A DNA stretch of 64,000 nucleotides from positions 19,915 to 83,914 of the forward strand of contig NZ_JAGGJU010000017.1 of assembly GCF_017873095.1 (NCBI RefSeq). The letters are read 5' to 3'. Source of the DNA: Heterorhizobium halophytocola (GTDB lineage Bacteria > Pseudomonadota > Alphaproteobacteria > Rhizobiales > Rhizobiaceae). The first letter of the stretch is position 1, and each line of letters begins with the position of its first letter. Positions 41,583 to 49,820 of this stretch are shown piece by piece. The notes beneath the pieces are model-generated. The model was given only the letters and a program-made list of their open reading frames with translations. It did not search any database and was not told the DNA's origin. The position numbers and the translations under genes were made by a program.

Positions 41583-43250
41583 TCAAAGCCTTGCACAAAA
41601 GCCGTCGAACGGCGCAAGGGTGACATGATCGCCGTCATGGTGGCCGCGCATGCCGGGCATGACAACCGCCTCGTCGATCACCACCCCCTTGGGCAGCCGG
41701 AAGTCCTGCGGCTTGCGTCCCATGTTGAACAGGAACAGCATGCGCTCGCCCTCGCCCTGCCGGGTAAAGCCCAGAATGTCGGCCGGCATGTCGAGGAAAT
41801 GCATCGAGCCGGTCTTCAGCACCGGATTGGCCCGGCGAAAGGCCAGCACCTTGCGGTAATGCTCGAGAACGGAATGGTCGTTGCCGTTCTGGGCGGAGAC
41901 GGCCAGCGCCTGATGCTCGGCCGGCACCGGCAGCCACGGCTTTGCCGCGGAAAATCCGCCATTGTCCTTGTCCGCTTCCCAGGGCATCGGCGTGCGGCAT
42001 CCGTCGCGCCCCTTGAAGGCCGGCCAGAAGCGGATGCCATAGGGATCGCGCAGATCCTCGAAGGTCAGCTCGGCCTCCGGCAGGCCCAGCTCCTCGCCCT
42101 GATAGAGGCAGATCGACCCGCGCATCGAGGCCAGCAGCGAGATCGCCAGCTTGGCGACCGGCGCCCTTTCGGATTCGACCTTGATGAAGCGGCTGACATG
42201 GCGGTGGACGTCATGGTTGGAAAACGCCCAGCAGACCCAGCCATGCGCCACCATGCCCTCGAAGGCGGTGACGCAATGGCGGATATGCGCCGGATCGAAA
42301 TGCGGGCCGAGCAGGTCGAAGGTATAGCACTGGTGCAGCTTGTCGCCGCCGGAGGTATAGGCCGCCACCGTCTTCAGCGAGCGGGCGCCGTCACCGACTT
42401 CGCCGACCGTCGTGCGGTCGTCATATTCGTCGAGCAGCGCCCGGAAGCGCCGCAGAAAGCCGAGATTTTCCGGCTGCGTCTTGTCGTAGAGGTGGTTCTG
42501 CATGCCGTAGGGATTGACGTCCGGCGCGTCGAGGCCGGCATCCTCGCTGTCGGGCATGTGCGGCGGGTTGTTGCGCAACTCCTTGTCGTGGAAATAGTAG
42601 TTGGCGGTGTCGAGGCGAAAGCCGTCGACGCCGCGCTCCAGCCAGAAGCGGGTCGCCTCCAGCACCGCGTCCTGGACTTCCGGATTGTGGAAGTTGAGGT
42701 CCGGCTGCGAGGCGAGGAAATTGTGCATGTAATACTGCTTGCGCACGCCGTCCCATTCCCAGGCCGGGCCGCCGAACACCGAAAGCCAGTTGGTCGGCGC
42801 CGTGCCGTCCGGCTGCGGATTGGCCCAGACATACCAGGAGGCCTTGTCGTTGTCGCGGCTCGTGCGGCTTTCCTTGAACCAGGGGTGCTGGTCGGAGGTG
42901 TGGCTGATCACCTGGTCGATGATGATCTTCATCCCCAGCTGATGCGCCTTGTCGAGCATGGCGTCGAAATCGGCCAGCGTGCCGAACATCGGGTCGACAT
43001 TGCAGTAGTCCGAAACGTCATAGCCCATGTCGGCCTGCGGCGAGGTCATGAACGGCGACAGCCAGATCGCGTCAACGCCGAGCGAGGCGATGTGCTCGAG
43101 GCGTGCGGTTATCCCCTTGATGTCGCCCATCCCGTCGTCGTCGCTGTCCTGGAAGGAGCGCGGATAGACCTGATAGATGACGGCCCCGCGCCACCATTCA
43201 TGGCCGGTGTCGGAGCTTTTCGTCTTGGGGTCGGTCACTGTCTTGTCCAT
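41583..43250 (-). CDS. GH13 alpha-glucosidase
   Basis: Glycoside hydrolase family 13 enzyme of 555 residues, related to AglA of Sinorhizobium. Seen are the opening WWRGAVIYQVYPRSFQDSDDDG, IIDQVISHTSDQHPWF, the nucleophile Asp in DGFRLDTANYYFHD, the acid/base Glu in TTVGEVGDG and CWAFSNHDVHRHVSRF. There is no signal peptide, so it acts in the cytoplasm on imported alpha-glucosides such as maltose, sucrose or trehalose. No agl ABC transporter is adjacent. The start at 43250 gives MDKTVTDPKTKSS. It is divergent from a glycosyltransferase gene. Confidence 0.95.
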   Translation of the reverse strand: MDKTVTDPKTKSSDTGHEWWRGAVIYQVYPRSFQDSDDDGMGDIKGITARLEHIASLGVDAIWLSPFMTSPQADMGYDVSDYCNVDPMFGTLADFDAMLDKAHQLGMKIIIDQVISHTSDQHPWFKESRTSRDNDKASWYVWANPQPDGTAPTNWLSVFGGPAWEWDGVRKQYYMHNFLASQPDLNFHNPEVQDAVLEATRFWLERGVDGFRLDTANYYFHDKELRNNPPHMPDSEDAGLDAPDVNPYGMQNHLYDKTQPENLGFLRRFRALLDEYDDRTTVGEVGDGARSLKTVAAYTSGGDKLHQCYTFDLLGPHFDPAHIRHCVTAFEGMVAHGWVCWAFSNHDVHRHVSRFIKVESERAPVAKLAISLLASMRGSICLYQGEELGLPEAELTFEDLRDPYGIRFWPAFKGRDGCRTPMPWEADKDNGGFSAAKPWLPVPAEHQALAVSAQNGNDHSVLEHYRKVLAFRRANPVLKTGSMHFLDMPADILGFTRQGEGERMLFLFNMGRKPQDFRLPKGVVIDEAVVMPGMRGHHDGDHVTLAPFDGFCARL

Positions 43251-43362
43251 GATCGGTCCTCGGCTGGTCGATTTCGGGTCGACCTATTGGCATATCGGGC
43301 GCAGCAACAGGTCTGGCATTGCCATGCGTCGTCTTTCCGACAGACGGGGTTACCCCCCGGCT

Positions 43363-43380
43363 GTGACATCAAACTGTAAT
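43363..43380 (+). promoter_or_regulatory. PHO-box-like element GTGACAT-CAAA-CTGTAAT
   Basis: Two 7-bp direct half-sites 11 bp apart match the PhoB consensus CTGTCAT in 5/7 and 6/7 positions. A third, weaker half-site (CCATCAC, 4/7) follows in phase. It is 93 bp before the glycosyltransferase ATG. Regulation by phosphate is an inference. Confidence 0.45.
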
Positions 43381-43472
43381 ACAACCATCACATAAAGCGC
43401 GAAACGGAAGCGGAAAGACTCACGGCACGATACCTATTCTAGGGCGGCGGCAGGCCAGTGGAACCACTCGCC

Positions 43473-44609
43473 ATGACAGGCAATGCAAATAATCTCGCGG
43501 ACGGTGCCGAAGGCGACATGGAAAGCCCGCTTGCGGATGTCTCGGGCGCCCGCCTGACCATCGTCACCGATGCCTGGCACCCCCAGGTCAACGGCGTCGT
43601 GCGCTCCATCGAAACGACCAATCGGGAGCTTGAGAAACTGGGCGTTACGGTGTCGCTGATCACGCCGCAACGCTTCCGCTCCGTTCCGATGCCCACCTAT
43701 CCGGAAATCCGCCTGTCGCTGACGACCCCGCGCAAGCTCGGCCGGATGATTGCGGCCGAACGGCCGGACTATCTGCATATCGCCACCGAAGGACCGCTCG
43801 GCATCCTTGCCCGCAACTGGGCGCTGAAGCACGGCATGGCGTTTTCGACCAGCTATCACACCCGCTTTCCCGAATATGTGGCCGAACGCCTGCCGGTGCC
43901 GATCGGCTGGCTCTATGGCTTTATCCGCTGGTTCCACAACAGGGGCGGCGCCTGCATGGTGGCAACCGAGAGCCTGCGCCGGGAACTGTCGGAGAAAGGC
44001 CTCCGCAACCTGCAGATCTGGAGCCGCGGCATCGATACCGCGCTCTTTCATCCCCGGCCGCGCGAGGAGACCCCGTTCGGCCTCGCCCGCCCGATCTTCA
44101 TGACGGTCGGACGCGTGGCGGTGGAAAAGAACCTGCCCGCCTTTCTCGATCTCGACCTGCCGGGCTCCAAGGTGGTGGTCGGCGACGGCCCGGCGCGGGA
44201 GGAACTGGCCGCACGCTATCCGGGCGTCACCTTCACCGGGGTGAAATTCGGCGAGGACCTCGCCCGCGCCTATGCGCAGGCCGACGTCTTCGTCTTCCCG
44301 TCTCGGACCGACACTTTCGGCAATACCATCCTGGAGGCGCTTGCCTCCGGCGTTCCCGTCGCCGCCTATCCGGTAACCGGTCCCGTCGACATCATCCCGC
44401 AGGGCAGCGGCGCCGGTGCACTCGACGAAGACCTGCGGGCAGCCTGCCTTGCCGCCCTCCCCCAAAGCCGCGAGGCCGCGCGGGCCCTTGCCGAAACCTT
44501 CTCCTGGGCCTCGGCAACGCAACAGTTCATGGCCAATGTGGTGGCAGCGAAGGCGCGGAAGAAACGGCGCCAGCGGCTGGCAGAAGCGCGCGGCAGACAG
44601 TTTTCCTAG
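43473..44609 (+). CDS. Family-4 glycosyltransferase, Agt-like
   Basis: Retaining glycosyltransferase of 378 residues (GT-B). Seen are VTDAWHPQVNGVVRSIETT, FSTSYHTRFPEYVAERLP, the donor-binding region VFMTVGRVAVEKNLPAFLDLD-like stretch near 205-225, and VFVFPSRTDTFGNTILEALASGVPVAAYP with the conserved EX7E. The C-terminus is basic (KARKKRRQRL), suiting membrane association. It resembles the diacylglycerol glycosyltransferase Agt of Agrobacterium that makes glycolipids under phosphate starvation, and also mannosyltransferases. The PHO-box-like site upstream favours Agt, but plcP is not adjacent. An in-frame GTG at 43458 is an alternative start. Confidence 0.88.
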   Translation: MTGNANNLADGAEGDMESPLADVSGARLTIVTDAWHPQVNGVVRSIETTNRELEKLGVTVSLITPQRFRSVPMPTYPEIRLSLTTPRKLGRMIAAERPDYLHIATEGPLGILARNWALKHGMAFSTSYHTRFPEYVAERLPVPIGWLYGFIRWFHNRGGACMVATESLRRELSEKGLRNLQIWSRGIDTALFHPRPREETPFGLARPIFMTVGRVAVEKNLPAFLDLDLPGSKVVVGDGPAREELAARYPGVTFTGVKFGEDLARAYAQADVFVFPSRTDTFGNTILEALASGVPVAAYPVTGPVDIIPQGSGAGALDEDLRAACLAALPQSREAARALAETFSWASATQQFMANVVAAKARKKRRQRLAEARGRQFS

Positions 44610-44665
44610 CGGCGGATCGCTTGCGCGTGCAGGGTTGCAGAGGGACAGGCGCCCTGCCTGATCCC

Positions 44666-44772
44666 TAGAGCATTTCCAGGAAAAGTGTAGTCGCGGTTTT
44701 CTGTCCGGAAATGCGTAAAACAACAAACGAGAGCAGGTCGGGTGAACGCGTGTTCACCGGACCTGCTCTAGA
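44666..44772. repeat. RIME-type intergenic repeat
   Basis: The element begins AGAGCATTTCCAGGAAAAGTG and continues with GTCCGGAAATGCGT, which I recognise as a repeat widespread in Rhizobiaceae genomes. It ends in a 17-bp inverted repeat with one mismatch (44731-44747 / 44752-44768, starting GAGCAGGTC and ending ACCTGCTC) around a short loop. It occupies most of the gap between the glycosyltransferase and the RGS-like gene. Confidence 0.8.
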
Positions 44773-44924
44773 CCCCGATATCCCGCATGCTCGCTGCAAA
44801 GTCGGCAGCCGAGCCCAAAATGGCTCGGAACTGCGTCGACAACGAACCTTTTCCCCTCCGCAAGGCACATAGCATCACAGCCCGATCGTGGGTGCTGCCA
44901 TCTAGAGAGGTGAAACACAACAGA

Positions 44925-45851
44925 ATGTTGAAATTCGGAACGAAGTCCTATCCCGACAATCTCAATGATATCTTCAGGAACAAGGAGATGCTGAATGCCC
45001 TTCTGTCTTTCTCCAAAAAGGAAGCCAGCCTGGAAAGTCTCCAGTTCCTGCTCGCACGCTTCGATCCCTACATTCTCCATACGCGTTTCATCGAGCCTGG
45101 ATCAGAGGAAGAAATCAACATATCGGGCGACCTTCGGAAACGCATGCAGGCGCTTGCCGCAGCAGCGCAATGGACGGATGCCGAATGGCCGCAGCTGATC
45201 CGGAAGGCCAAGCTGGAAATCCGCGATATGTTCGAGAACGACAACCTCCACCGCTTCTGGGATTCTCCGCACTTCAAGGCATTCCACGTGAAGAACGGCG
45301 GCAATGCCAATGACAGCAAGAATGGAAAAGAGGCAGACCCGCCGGAGGTCATGTCGAAGCAGATGCGTGCCGCCCGGCAACTCGGCATCGAGGATACCAA
45401 GGCGCTCTCGGCCTATATCAGTGCCTTCGAGAGGCTCGGCGCTGCCAAGACGCGCGCCGCCGCCGTCAAGCTGCTGCGCGACGCCCGCATGAACATGACG
45501 CCGACGGTCTTCAACAAGCTTCTGGTCGTCGAGGGCTTTGCCACCGAGCCGCAGATCACGATACCGCAGCCCGTGACCGGTCCGGATGTCAGCCACATCA
45601 ACCTCGATCTGCCGAAACTGCGCACCGTCTGCGGCTTCACCAAGGTCGCCGGCGTGGAGTTCCAGGACAATATGCGTCTGATGATCAAGGCGCATCTGAA
45701 CGGAGAACGGACCAAGGCCATCACGCTGTTCGAAAAGATCCTGAAGAAGGAACCGAATGACAGCAAGGCACAGACCACGCCCTTCGTCGACATGATCAAG
45801 CTGATGAAGACGAAAAAGGTGTTCGACATCGATATCGACGACATCATGTGA
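44925..45851 (+). CDS. Protein with RGS-like domain
   Basis: A 308-residue soluble protein. Residues about 13-121 read like a regulator-of-G-protein-signalling fold: ASLESLQFLLARFDPYI, then TRFIEPGSEEEINISGDLRKRM, and finally EIRDMFENDNLHRFWDSPHFKAF. Against RGS4, EVN of the loop (here EIN, Asn65) and EKDSYRRF (here ENDNLHRF, residues 104-111) align without gaps; the helix 4-5 region is about 12 residues shorter. The C-terminal half (about 150-308) is unknown, with IKAHLNGERTKAITLFEKILKKEPND like a TPR pair. The start at 44925 has GAGAGGTG upstream; an in-frame ATG at 44787 is an alternative. Its partner is unknown; bacteria lack heterotrimeric G proteins. Confidence 0.7.
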   Translation: MLKFGTKSYPDNLNDIFRNKEMLNALLSFSKKEASLESLQFLLARFDPYILHTRFIEPGSEEEINISGDLRKRMQALAAAAQWTDAEWPQLIRKAKLEIRDMFENDNLHRFWDSPHFKAFHVKNGGNANDSKNGKEADPPEVMSKQMRAARQLGIEDTKALSAYISAFERLGAAKTRAAAVKLLRDARMNMTPTVFNKLLVVEGFATEPQITIPQPVTGPDVSHINLDLPKLRTVCGFTKVAGVEFQDNMRLMIKAHLNGERTKAITLFEKILKKEPNDSKAQTTPFVDMIKLMKTKKVFDIDIDDIM

Positions 45852-45925
45852 ACCGTCGGACAGGACGGTCGGCGGGATTGCCGCCGGCCGACCTCGTCCA
45901 GGGCGAGCCTATCCAAAGCGCTGTT

Positions 45926-46069
45926 TCAGTCGCCTGGTCCCGCCCCGGATCGATGATCGCCCCGTTGGTATCGAGCGAAGTCCGACACAATGCGGGTGAC
46001 CACCGCCAATCCGTGGACCAGAGCGGCGGCCGCGATCAGGGCATCGGTCTCATTGCGGCGATCCTCAAG
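45926..46069 (-). pseudogene. Relic of a VapC-type PIN-domain toxin
   Basis: The minus-strand frame reads NETDALIAAAALVHGLAVVTR then IVSDFARY, the C-terminal third of a VapC PIN domain (the Asp and the TRN-like motif, here TRI). Directly after it the frame is shifted: the neighbouring frame continues TNGAIIDPGRDQ, the usual VapC ending. The N-terminal two thirds and any vapB are missing. The neighbouring acetyltransferase gene occupies the space where they would lie. Confidence 0.7.
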
Positions 46070-46127
46070 ACCAGCCCTTTCACCGGATGAGCGGACATCA
46101 GGGACCGGCTGGTCCGGCCGGCGGCCT

Positions 46128-46604
46128 TCACCCCAGCACATAGCTTTTGCAGATCGAACCGGCCCTGCGCCGGTACGCGCGAAAACCCATGGCCTCGTAA
46201 TAGGCAAGCCCGAGCGCGTTATCGGCGCCGATGGTGGCGTCGATCGCGGGAAGCGCCGCCTCGCGCGCAGCCTCCAGCGAGGATGCAAACAGGCGCCGGC
46301 CGATTCCAAGCCGCCCCAGACCCGGCCGCACATAGGTGCCGATGATGCCCCAGCCAGGCGTGACGCCGTAAGGATTATCAGGCATTGCCCGCTTCAAGGA
46401 CTGGAAACCGAGAATGCTGCCGTCCGCACCGGTCGCGACCGAGCAGCGGACGCGATTGCGATCCTCGAGATAGCGCTCGCGGACATGCTCTGGATCGCTG
46501 CTGCGGTCGCTCCCGGAGGCGGCGACGACCAGCGCCAGCACGGCGCTGATGCCGTCCGCGTCACCGGCGATCGCCGGGCGAATGAGGATGTCTGCAGCTT
46601 GCAT
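46128..46604 (-). CDS. GNAT-family acetyltransferase
   Basis: A 158-residue acetyltransferase. LIRPAIAGDADGISAVLALV starts the fold, IIGTYVRPGLGRLGIGRRLFASSL holds the acetyl-CoA loop, and NALGLAYYEAMGFRAYRRRAGS the C-terminal motif. The substrate is unknown. The ATG at 46604 matches the family; the frame is open upstream, overlapping the end of der, but without homology. It ends about 60 bp before the vapC relic. Confidence 0.88.
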   Translation of the reverse strand: MQAADILIRPAIAGDADGISAVLALVVAASGSDRSSDPEHVRERYLEDRNRVRCSVATGADGSILGFQSLKRAMPDNPYGVTPGWGIIGTYVRPGLGRLGIGRRLFASSLEAAREAALPAIDATIGADNALGLAYYEAMGFRAYRRRAGSICKSYVLG

Positions 46605-46663
46605 CGCCGCCCAATCCTTCTTCCAGTCGGGAAAGCGGACAGAAGCCCGGGCGACGCATGAGG

Positions 46664-48091
46664 CTACCGCCGCTTCTTCGCCCGGTTTGCAAACGGGTTG
46701 TCGCCGGTCTTCAGGTGGATGCGGATCGGCACGCCGGGGATATCGAAATCGGCGCGGATGCCGTTGGTCAGATAGCGGATATAGCTTTCCGGCACCGACT
46801 CGGGCCGGGTGCAGGAAATCATGAAGGCCGGCGGACGGGCTTTCACCTGGGTCATGTATTTCAGCTTCAGCCGGCGTCCGGAGACGGCCGGTGGCGGATG
46901 CTGGGTCTGCACCGCGTCGAGCCAGCGATTGAGCCTGGCGGTCGAGACGCGACGGTTCCACACCTTGTCTGTGTCGATCACCGATTGCATCAGCTTGTCG
47001 AGCGAGTAGCCGGTCTGGCCGGAAATCGGCACGGCGCGGATGCCGCGCGCCTGCGGCAGCAGCCGCTCGGTCTTTTCGCGCAGGTCGGCGAGCAGTTCCT
47101 GCGGGTCTTCGACCAGATCCCATTTGTTGAAGGCGATCACCGCCGCCCGGCCCTCGCGCAGCACAAGGTCGACAAGCTGCAGGTCCTGCTTTTCGAACGG
47201 AATGGTCGCGTCGAACACGATCACCACGGTCTCGGCGAAACGGATCGAGCGCAGGGAATCGGCGACAGACAGCTTTTCCAGCTTTTCCTGCACGCGGGCC
47301 TTGCGTCGCATGCCGGCGGTGTCGAACATCCGGATGGTACGGCCGCGCCAGTCCCATTCGACCGAGATGGAATCGCGGGTGATGCCGGCTTCCGGGCCGG
47401 TCAGCAACCGGTCCTCGCCGAGGAAGCGGTTGATCAGCGTCGACTTGCCGGCATTCGGACGGCCGATGATGGCAACCCGCAGGGGCTTGGTCTCGTCATA
47501 GACGGGCTCCTCGTCCTCCTCCTCGTCTTCCGACGCGGGCAGCGGGATCGAGACATTGGTGACCGCCTCGTCCACTTTCGGCGGAAAGGCGCGCTCTTCG
47601 CCGATCGCCTCGACGATCGCGTCGCGCAGGTCGATCATCCCCTGGCCATGTTCGGCCGAGATCGGGCAAGGCTCGCCGAGCCCCAGCGTATAGGCGTCGT
47701 AGAAGCCGCCGTCGGAGCCCTTGGCTTCGGCCTTGTTGGCGACGAGGACGACCGGCTTGCCGCGACGGCGCACGAGTTCGGCGAGTTCCTGGTCGATCGG
47801 CGTCAGGCCGAGCTTGGCATCGACGACGAACAGCGCGAGGTCCGCCTCATCGATGGCGATCTCCGTCTGGGCGCGCATGCGGCCCTCCAGCGTATCCGGC
47901 CCCGCCTGTTCCAGGCCGGGCGTGTCGATGATGTGGAAACGCAGGTCGATCAGCTTGGCCTCGCCCGGACGACGATCGCGGGTAACCCCCGGCGTGTCGT
48001 CGACTAGCGCCAGTTTCTTGCCCACGAGCCGGTTGAACAGCGTGGATTTGCCGACATTCGGGCGGCCGACAATGGCAACGGTGAAGCTCAT
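46664..48091 (-). CDS. der: Ribosome biogenesis GTPase Der (EngA)
   Basis: Essential GTPase for 50S subunit assembly. The 475 residues contain two tandem G domains: GRPNVGKSTLFN / DTPGVTRDR / DTPGLEQAG / NKAEA in the first and GRPNAGKSTLIN / DTAGMRRKARV / NKWDLVED in the second. Between them lies an acidic linker (EDEEEDEEP). The C-terminal KH-like domain starts near NRRVSTARLNRWLDAV. The ATG at 48091 gives MSFTVAIVGRPNVGKS as in other alphaproteobacteria. It follows a YfgM-like gene by 150 bp, a frequent pairing. Confidence 0.98.
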   Translation of the reverse strand: MSFTVAIVGRPNVGKSTLFNRLVGKKLALVDDTPGVTRDRRPGEAKLIDLRFHIIDTPGLEQAGPDTLEGRMRAQTEIAIDEADLALFVVDAKLGLTPIDQELAELVRRRGKPVVLVANKAEAKGSDGGFYDAYTLGLGEPCPISAEHGQGMIDLRDAIVEAIGEERAFPPKVDEAVTNVSIPLPASEDEEEDEEPVYDETKPLRVAIIGRPNAGKSTLINRFLGEDRLLTGPEAGITRDSISVEWDWRGRTIRMFDTAGMRRKARVQEKLEKLSVADSLRSIRFAETVVIVFDATIPFEKQDLQLVDLVLREGRAAVIAFNKWDLVEDPQELLADLREKTERLLPQARGIRAVPISGQTGYSLDKLMQSVIDTDKVWNRRVSTARLNRWLDAVQTQHPPPAVSGRRLKLKYMTQVKARPPAFMISCTRPESVPESYIRYLTNGIRADFDIPGVPIRIHLKTGDNPFANRAKKRR

Positions 48092-48241
48092 GAGCCCGCT
48101 TTCTCGAGCGGCCTTTCGTGTCCGAAAAGGCTCGCGTTGGCGCAATTCCCGCAAACGTGCCAAGCGGCCTTCCGTTGCGGAATTGCCTTCAAATCAGTCA
48201 GTCGAGACGGCGCCGGGCCCTTGGGGAGACCGGCTGTCCGC

Positions 48242-48913
48242 TCAGGCCGGTCCCAGGGACGCGGTGATGTTGTCGAGCATGATCTGTGCGCGGCGCGACA
48301 GGTTGCCCGGCGCGTCGGTATCCTCGGTGATCTGCTCGAACCACTCGCGCGCCTTGCTCAGGTCGTTCGCCTTGTAGGCGGCAAGACCGAGCGCCTCGCG
48401 AGCGGAATTGCGCAGCGGATTGCCCGGCACCGCCATGGCCTCGACCTCGGTCGAAACGGCCGCATAGTCGGCGGTGTCGACCAGCAGGAAGCCGGCGCGC
48501 ATATGGGCGACATCGCGCAGTGCATCTTCGACCGACATATCCTTGCCGATATCCGAGAAGGCCGCAGCGGCGCCCTTTTCGTCGCCGGATTCGGCCTGCA
48601 GCGTGGCGGCGCGGAAGCGGGCGAGCACCGGATAGGAACCATGGCCCTCGGCCTCGATCTTGTCGAATGCCTTCATCGCCTCGTCGGTCTTGCCCTTGGC
48701 GGCCAGATCGAGCGCCGCGCTGAAGGCGTCGCCGGAACCGGTGGCGCGCTGGTCCTGCCAGTATTCGTAGCCGACGGAGGCGGCGGTGCCCAGGACGACC
48801 AGCACGGCCACGACGAGCATCACCGGTCCGTAGCGTCGCCAGACATGTCTTGCCCGGTCGGAACGGAGTTCGTCGTTCACCTCGCGGATGAAGCTGTCGT
48901 TGTGGTCAACCAT
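48242..48913 (-). CDS. YfgM-like tetratricopeptide membrane protein
   Basis: A 223-residue envelope protein. A basic N-terminus (FIREVNDELRSDRARHVWRRYG) is followed by one membrane helix (about 30-50) and a periplasmic helical part with TPR-type repeats (KTDEAMKAFDKIEAEGHGSYPVLARFRAATLQAESGDEKGAAAAF, in parts). E. coli YfgM works with the SecYEG/PpiD chaperone system; a similar role is likely. It lies just upstream of der, the same neighbourhood as in many proteobacteria (yfgM-bamB-der), but bamB is missing here. Confidence 0.88.
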   Translation of the reverse strand: MVDHNDSFIREVNDELRSDRARHVWRRYGPVMLVVAVLVVLGTAASVGYEYWQDQRATGSGDAFSAALDLAAKGKTDEAMKAFDKIEAEGHGSYPVLARFRAATLQAESGDEKGAAAAFSDIGKDMSVEDALRDVAHMRAGFLLVDTADYAAVSTEVEAMAVPGNPLRNSAREALGLAAYKANDLSKAREWFEQITEDTDAPGNLSRRAQIMLDNITASLGPA

Positions 48914-49062
48914 GTCCTGTCCCCGCAGCCGGGGCCTCTATGCCCATAAATCCAGGTGCCGCAGCCTTCGGGTTGCGGTATCGAAACGGCCTTCTAGCCG
49001 CAATTTGCCGGAGATCAAAGGGGGCGCGTGTCAAATTCGCGCCAAAGCCCTGCAATCCGTGC

Positions 49063-49650
49063 TCACAGGCTCATTGCCGGGATCGGAGCGACGCCGATCA
49101 GCAGTTCGTGCAGCTTCAGCAGCAGGGCCGCCCAGACCACCACGCCGACGACGACCGCGATCACGTCATAGCGCGCCGATACGAAAGACGGCAGCATCAG
49201 CTCGCCACGCCGCCAGCGCTTCTTCAGCGCGATGCGCATGACGACCCCCCAGGCGAGAAACGCAACGAACAGCAGGATCGAGGCCAGATCGCCATTGGCC
49301 AGCAGATGCGCGAAGGCCCAGATCTTCACCGACAGCACCATCGGATGCTTGGTCTTCGTCTGGATATGGCCAGCCGGCATCAGGCTGGCGATGAAACAGA
49401 TCATCGCGAACAGCATCAGCAGCACGGTGATGTGGCTCATGAACTCCGGCGGAAACCAGACATTGATCACCGGCGCGACGGCAAAGCCCCAGATGAGGAT
49501 GACGAGCGAGACGAGGCTTGCGGCCGAATAGACGCCGCGCCAGGGCCCTTCGCCCATCTTTTCCACCATGGACCGGCGGAAGCCGGGCGCTGCAAGCCGG
49601 ATCGAATGCACGCCGAGGAAAAGGATGATGCCGAGAATGAGAATGGCCAT
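49063..49650 (-). CDS. NnrU-family membrane protein
   Basis: Integral membrane protein of 195 residues with five or six helices. VHSIRLAAPGFRRSMVEKMGEGPWRGVYSAASLVSLVILIWGF, in parts, and HPMVLSVKIWAFAHLLANGDLASILLF are typical of NnrU. NnrU is required for nitrite/nitric-oxide reductase use in some rhodobacteria, and a distant relative (NnrU/Ze-ISO) acts in carotenoid isomerisation. No denitrification genes are nearby, so the function here is open. No FNR box was seen upstream. It is divergent from the deacetylase gene. Confidence 0.9.
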   Translation of the reverse strand: MAILILGIILFLGVHSIRLAAPGFRRSMVEKMGEGPWRGVYSAASLVSLVILIWGFAVAPVINVWFPPEFMSHITVLLMLFAMICFIASLMPAGHIQTKTKHPMVLSVKIWAFAHLLANGDLASILLFVAFLAWGVVMRIALKKRWRRGELMLPSFVSARYDVIAVVVGVVVWAALLLKLHELLIGVAPIPAMSL

Positions 49651-49820
49651 GAACGCCCCCGCTACTCGATGATAAGGAAACTCAAGGGATGCATAATGCC
49701 CATGGCGGCAAATTACCAGCGCGCTTTCGCAGCCGGGCCGCCCGACAAGACCCGCATGTCTCCCAAGCTTTGCCGCATTTGAATGGCACCTGCCAATCCG
49801 CTTGAACAGAGAGGTGAATT

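Noticed and set aside
41091..43379. 762-codon plus-strand frame over the GNAT and GH13 genes
   Set aside because: It runs antisense across two well-supported genes and the gap between them.
44787..44924. N-terminal extension of the RGS-like gene from an upstream ATG
   Set aside because: The extra 46 residues lack pattern and begin next to the RIME repeat; the ATG at 44925 has a better ribosome-binding site.
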